Below, piece by piece: positions 43,901 to 45,539 of a DNA stretch of 45,539 nt. The notes below the pieces were generated by a model. That model had not been told where the DNA came from. It was given only the letters and a program-made list of their open reading frames with translations, and ran no database searches. Source of the DNA: Bacteroidales bacterium (GTDB lineage: Bacteria > Bacteroidota > Bacteroidia > Bacteroidales > ML635J-15). Location: assembly GCA_017617125.1 (NCBI GenBank), contig JAFZWY010000021.1:1-45539 (forward strand). Reading direction: 5' to 3'. Within the stretch, counting starts at the first letter, position 1. Each line of letters begins with the position of its first letter. A program made the position numbers and the translations under genes.

Positions 43901-45539
43901 TGGCGGCAATGGCGGACAAGGAGAACAAGGTGCCAATGGCGTATCGTACAAGATTGCCACGGTAACAACAGCAGGTGCTTGTACACCAACTACAACTGGC
44001 TATGCGACAACTCTTAGCAATTATGTAGCCTCTATTGACTATGGATCTTCGTCGAAACAGGGTTGTACCAACTCGCAGATTATTGTAACTAAGAATAGCG
44101 GTACTTTCAATTCTAGCTATATTGTAAACGATAAGACCCCTACATCATCATCTTCTTCTGGCAATAATGCTGTAATGGCATTCCCATTGGGCTTGCATAA
44201 TACATCTCTTACAAATACAACACAATACAATCCGTATATATTCATTACACAGGAACGTACGCTTGGTTCTATAGATGGTGATGATGGAATTTGTTTTGGT
44301 TCATCCGAGACATATACATATAACGGAACATTAGTTTCTGGTGATATATTATTGTGGTACTTGGTTTCTACTGATGGCAATACTCAGTACACTTCTTATG
44401 TGGAAGTGTATAGTTCTTCGCAGAGTGGATTTATCGTAGATCCGGAAAGTTTGGGTCTAGATGCGGGTACATATTATATAAAGCTCTTAATAAAGAGCGA
44501 CTGCTGTGGTGTTTCTATACCGATTTGGAAACTGATAACCATAAACGATAGACCTACTGGTACAATTGCCCTTTCGGGATCTTCGGCTATATGCAATGGC
44601 TCAAATTCATCGGTAAGGCTAACATTTACAGGTTCTGCACCATTTAATTATACATTGAGCGACGGTACAAGCGGTACAGCAAATAGCAGTCCTGCAACAG
44701 TATCTGTTTCGCCAACAACTACAACAACATACACATTAACAGCACTTACCGATGCTTCTGGATGTTCGGCATCAGATTTGACAGGAAATGCGGTGGTAAT
44801 CGTCAACAACCCTGCAGTCGGCACGGTGACGGCATCTGCTAGCCCAGCAACGGTATGCTTCGGCAGTTCATCAACACTCACCGCTGGCGCAAGCGGCAAC
44901 AACGGCACAATGAGCTACGCATGGAGCAACGGCGGTGCGGGCGCAACAATAAGCGTTAGCCCGACTGTCAACACGACCTACACGGTAACAGCCACAGCAA
45001 CGGTAGGTGGCTGCATCGCAACTACGACCAAGCAGGTGTCGGTAGCTGTCAACAGCCCTGCAGTCGGCACGGTTACGGCATCTGCTAGTCCTGCAACGAT
45101 ATGCCTCGGCAGTTCGTCAACTCTCACCGCTGGTGCAAGCGGCAACAGCGGCACAATGAGCTACGCATGGAGCAACGGCGGCACTGGCGCATCAATAAGC
45201 GTTAGCCCGACGGTCAACACGACCTACACCGTAACAGCCACGGCAACGGTAGGCGGCTGTACAGCGGCTACGACCAAACAGGTATCGGTAGCTGTCAACA
45301 ATCCAGCAGTCGGCACGGTGACGGCATCTGCTAGTCCTGCAACGATATGCCTCGGCAGTTCGTCAACTCTCACCGCTGGTGCAAGCGGCAACAGCGGCAC
45401 AATGAGCTACGCATGGAGCAACGGCGGCACTGGCGCATCAATAAGCGTCAGCCCGACTGTCAACACGACCTACACGGTAACAGCCACAGCAACGGTAGGT
45501 GGCTGCATCGCAACTACGACCAAGCAGGTGTCGGTAGCT
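37950..45539 (+). CDS. Giant mosaic cell-surface protein, N-terminal 2,530 codons, open at window edge
   Basis: From the ATG at 37950 frame 1 stays open for 7,590 nt to the edge. N-terminus: about 70 polar residues, then a hydrophobic export segment (71-93, LYFLNTFALLIVFCLFFGNI then AFTQ). Domains in order: N-domain (95-270); three PPC-like sandwich domains (274-402, 406-531, 532-650; SNYGVWY, GTTYYVYVA); bacterial Ig-like (650-732); Ig/PKD-like; glycine-rich ALK/LTK-type domain (about 821-1080, VQTYTVPEGATSLLLEVWGA, VLIVAGGGSGSG); Ig-like; Listeria-Bacteroides InlB-type repeat (about 1195-1270, MFAGWNTNSNGSG, TLYAIYMPN); a fourth PPC; beta-helix (from 1405, IYCATSGNDSNSGTSTQPVK) holding a jelly-roll insertion and Gly-rich loops; Ig-like; 82-aa tandem repeats (from 2286). 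A T9SS tail beyond the edge is expected but unseen. Likely adhesin or matrix protein. Confidence 0.88.
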   Translation, partial: MGKQQLKYGIYNSKAENYTNCINIQTNIFSGSSSPELCTRSDEVSKSAALSTINSAKLTFSSAKPIVNRTLYFLNTFALLIVFCLFFGNIAFTQTTVTIGTGTSTNYYPMPGFWGYQYDVYLYTPSAASFLNNACTISSIAWNISSGSTSSAPMTIWVKDVDASTTLSSSTTFSSFTSGATQVYSGSRSTTTGWNTYNFSTNFSHQAGKALLVAVKGIGCTTSGGCSRNCYYTSVTDTHWYKHSDSSDPGTGVTGTVDGSRSNIQVTYASGPANSTCSTATTLDCGTTLNGTTVGTAGVAHGLPSSASTSNYGVWYKFTGNGGSTTITVNATNYDSEISIVSGSCGNFTWIGYNDSGNGTTSNDTYTFTTTAGTTYYVYVAYYSSSGTSSNTGAFTISRTCPPPANATCANATSLPCGTSNLVGTTVGTTGVAHGISGATISNYGVWYTFVGNGASTDITVVAASGYDHKIVLAEGSCGNLTQVAYKDGTTGTSETLTYTTHAGTTYYVYVAHYSSTNTSTAGFTISRTCAAPPDITMQCGVTYEGSLSSSGGNWSSYSGSCGWSEPGEENIYVYTAPVTGNYTFSAMQTSGDPDFFLMESRSNTGTSVACWSSGTQTVTLTGGHTYYLIADYCSGTSPVTYTVSVSCPCTPRTLSFGSSPTTVTIGSTINCIATPSVGSGTVTYTSSNTNVATVVNGVVTAVGVGSATITATISENDGYCSATATHTVNVVLPTPTIAQQNTNPLPRCGTENAILVASISGFMPSGCEYHWYSDAACTAEITSGISGTNNNTLSYPTISGTTVYCRLEKRVASTSSPSQTFSYNGGVQTYTVPEGATSLLLEVWGAQGGSYSSTYYGGYGGYSKGTLSSPTAGSILYVVVGQQPTANTTTPTSGGTSIAGGYNGGGSSVVHYYSGGWSLPQGGGGATHIATVSGVLSSLSSQQDNVLIVAGGGSGSGYYLNNGTSTNGGYVGYAGGGSTSSGYTGGSYTYTANQTTAGNGGSFGQGASYTGKTNYRYGPSGGGGGWYGGGNRQDAQDTYSAELVQGHGGGSGYIKSTLTNTSSSNGSKSGNGQAKITATIPTLTVESASSAASIQIQCFTCNNPSGTFAINGSAAQSLGTNQTAILNVNNTTGYTVSWASANTSIVTVAGNGNSATITGSGLGSTTVTASITPSNQDICPLQLTYTITVNPTITYDISTNCTGTASGQPASQTVANGTSVTVPWGGITCSNGNMFAGWNTNSNGSGTAYSNGSTVTVSSNMTLYAIYMPNPCNSIADIQLGVNYEGELGYMGLWNTYNDGDDCGWDEPGEEHVYSFTPYQSGTYLFTLNGISGDPDFYISTSCSNTTATLYCTSEEDDYEMDLTSGNTYYIIVDNFADDETADYLIRIDLQESSGGSNSNCGTKIIYCATSGNDSNSGTSTQPVKTLAKALTLATGGTASNPAIVRMASGNYNISAPVNLISNVIIDGQWTANTASGVWTKGPATTTIKRQNSNLQVDNNAPRLVAVEGKDVSGFKLQDIIVSTEAAPSSSSTIYYSEGFEGTTAVTSYSTNGSVPTNWLSYVNGTNGNIVKPQVVTGTGSYIYIHSGNNSLHMEAGNATDNGDKAYAVVPYNTSLSTKLLSFWSKMESSTAGKLRVGYVTAKTEAACANFVELEVITSTTSYTEHTVDLSSVPSGAYVCFYWNYNTSFYACCIDDVKISGNPYGVSTYAVHLSRCSSYEFIRCQLKPGNASAGQAGATGTAGTAGGNGTNGRGGDSDNNTTYGGSGGTNSSCSGANGTSGGSGGRDGSNGSAGYNGGGSGGGKRSNGGNGSAGSAGSAGTSYAGQQASVSNNSTYFGEYFKGTTARSGGEGTYGTGGKGGGGGGGTDATFGGCERSGGSGGGGGAGGCGGCGGAGGYSGGSSFGAYLYDDRSSETLANRFINCNIVTGTVGTGGTGGAGGSGGAGGSGGSGGTGGTNSSVCGADIISGEHSGSGGSGGRGGNGGNGGQGEQGANGVSYKIATVTTAGACTPTTTGYATTLSNYVASIDYGSSSKQGCTNSQIIVTKNSGTFNSSYIVNDKTPTSSSSSGNNAVMAFPLGLHNTSLTNTTQYNPYIFITQERTLGSIDGDDGICFGSSETYTYNGTLVSGDILLWYLVSTDGNTQYTSYVEVYSSSQSGFIVDPESLGLDAGTYYIKLLIKSDCCGVSIPIWKLITINDRPTGTIALSGSSAICNGSNSSVRLTFTGSAPFNYTLSDGTSGTANSSPATVSVSPTTTTTYTLTALTDASGCSASDLTGNAVVIVNNPAVGTVTASASPATVCFGSSSTLTAGASGNNGTMSYAWSNGGAGATISVSPTVNTTYTVTATATVGGCIATTTKQVSVAVNSPAVGTVTASASPATICLGSSSTLTAGASGNSGTMSYAWSNGGTGASISVSPTVNTTYTVTATATVGGCTAATTKQVSVAVNNPAVGTVTASASPATICLGSSSTLTAGASGNSGTMSYAWSNGGTGASISVSPTVNTTYTVTATATVGGCIATTTKQVSVA
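38769..39540 (+). repeat. Tandem pair of PPC-like domains in the giant protein
   Basis: Two diverged copies of about 130 aa share TVGTxGVAHG, SNYGVWY, NATNYDS/AASGYDH, GSCGN, TTYYVYVA and FTISRTC. A third, more distant relative follows (MQCGVTYEGSL ... GEENIYVY), and a fourth lies at about 41760-42120 (GVNYEGELGY ... GEEHVYSF). Confidence 0.8.
43137..43960 (+). repeat. Gly-rich low-complexity loops in the giant protein
   Basis: Two blocks (about 43137-43660 and 43739-43945) of GG[A/S/T/N]-type repeats such as GGTGGAGGSGGAGG and GGRGGNGGNGGQGEQG, separated by a beta-helix rung (LANRFINCNIVTGT). The codons vary (GGT/GGC/GGA), so the repetition is kept at the protein level. Long ORFs on both strands in other frames here are shadows of this bias. 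Confidence 0.8.
44805..45539 (+). repeat. 246-bp (82-aa) near-identical Ig-like tandem repeats, array continues past edge
   Basis: Units start at 44805, 45051 and 45297 (exact 246-bp period; the third lacks its last 3 nt). The unit reads NxPAVGTVTASASPATxCxG, then SSSTLTAGASGN, MSYAWSNGG, ISVSPTVNTTYTVTATATVG, GC and TTKQVSVAV. It is GC-richer and uses other codons than the rest of the gene. Unit 3 is nearly identical to unit 2 in its 5' part and to unit 1 in its 3' part. Confidence 0.93.

Noticed and set aside
43141..43965. Several ORFs on both strands in the Gly-rich part
   Set aside because: Consequence of the GGn codon repetition of the giant frame; Val/Ala/Gln or Pro/Leu-rich shadows.
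44805..45539. CRISPR array as an explanation of the repeats near the right edge
   Set aside because: The units are 246 bp, near-identical throughout, in frame and coding; no short-repeat/unique-spacer pattern.
1..45539. tRNA, rRNA, IS element or prophage genes
   Set aside because: I looked for cloverleaf/anticodon patterns, transposase motifs and phage genes on both strands and found none that I could support by eye; a tRNAscan/IS search would settle it.

Overview
The window reads as a chromosomal piece of a Bacteroidota (Bacteroidales-like) bacterium. The grounds are: signal peptides and a type IX secretion (T9SS) type A C-terminal sorting domain; upstream boxes that fit the Bacteroidetes sigma promoter (TTG, about 19 nt, TAnnTTTG) instead of -35/-10 boxes; almost no Shine-Dalgarno sequences; Bacteroidetes-type PurM, LpxD, Mfd, M16 and Omp85-like proteins; and AT-rich intergenic DNA. 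I saw no rRNA, tRNA, CRISPR array, insertion sequence or phage.

Layout. 1-6.3 kb (- strand): two secreted surface proteins, a truncated beta-propeller (SBBP-type) protein and a 1704-aa PKD/Ig-like adhesin with a T9SS tail. 6.6-10.5 kb (+): rlmN, a 523-aa exported protein of unknown function, and a membrane family-2 glycosyltransferase, closed by a bidirectional terminator. 10.5-12.9 kb (-): purM-prfA. 13-15.6 kb: an ABC-F ATPase (+) facing a HepT/MntA toxin-antitoxin pair (-). 15.7-19.5 kb (+): overlapping operon of an IPExxxVDY-like protein, a Wzx/MATE-like flippase and a TPR-TM-SpoIIE phosphatase. 19.5-21.4 kb (-): three copies of a zincin-motif (HEAGH) protein tail, two of them followed by paralogous exported proteins through ATGA overlaps; this looks like a worn polymorphic-toxin/immunity cassette array and is one of the two most unusual parts of the window. 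21.5-25.3 kb (+): a lamin-tail-domain exported protein and an abutting lipoprotein. 25.5-32.4 kb (-): Omp85-like beta-barrel and DUF819 permease (operon), M16 protease, MORN-repeat lipoprotein, upp. 32.4-33.0 kb: a 617-bp intergenic region with two consensus promoters, two terminators and no long ORF, so probably small RNA genes. 33.0-37.5 kb (+): lpxD and mfd.

37.95 kb to the right edge (+): one uninterrupted reading frame of more than 2,500 codons, still open at the edge. It is a giant exported mosaic protein: PPC-like beta-sandwich domains, bacterial Ig-like domains, an ALK/LTK-type glycine-rich domain, a Listeria-Bacteroides (InlB-type) repeat, a beta-helix interrupted by a jelly-roll and by long Gly-rich loops, and at the edge near-identical 246-bp tandem repeats in which the third copy is a recombinant of the first two.

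How it fits together: the window mixes ordinary housekeeping (translation termination, rRNA methylation, purine and pyrimidine metabolism, lipid A synthesis, transcription-coupled repair) with a heavy load of cell-surface genes and small conflict or regulatory modules. Short dispersed 8+4+8-nt palindromes sit just downstream of several housekeeping genes.
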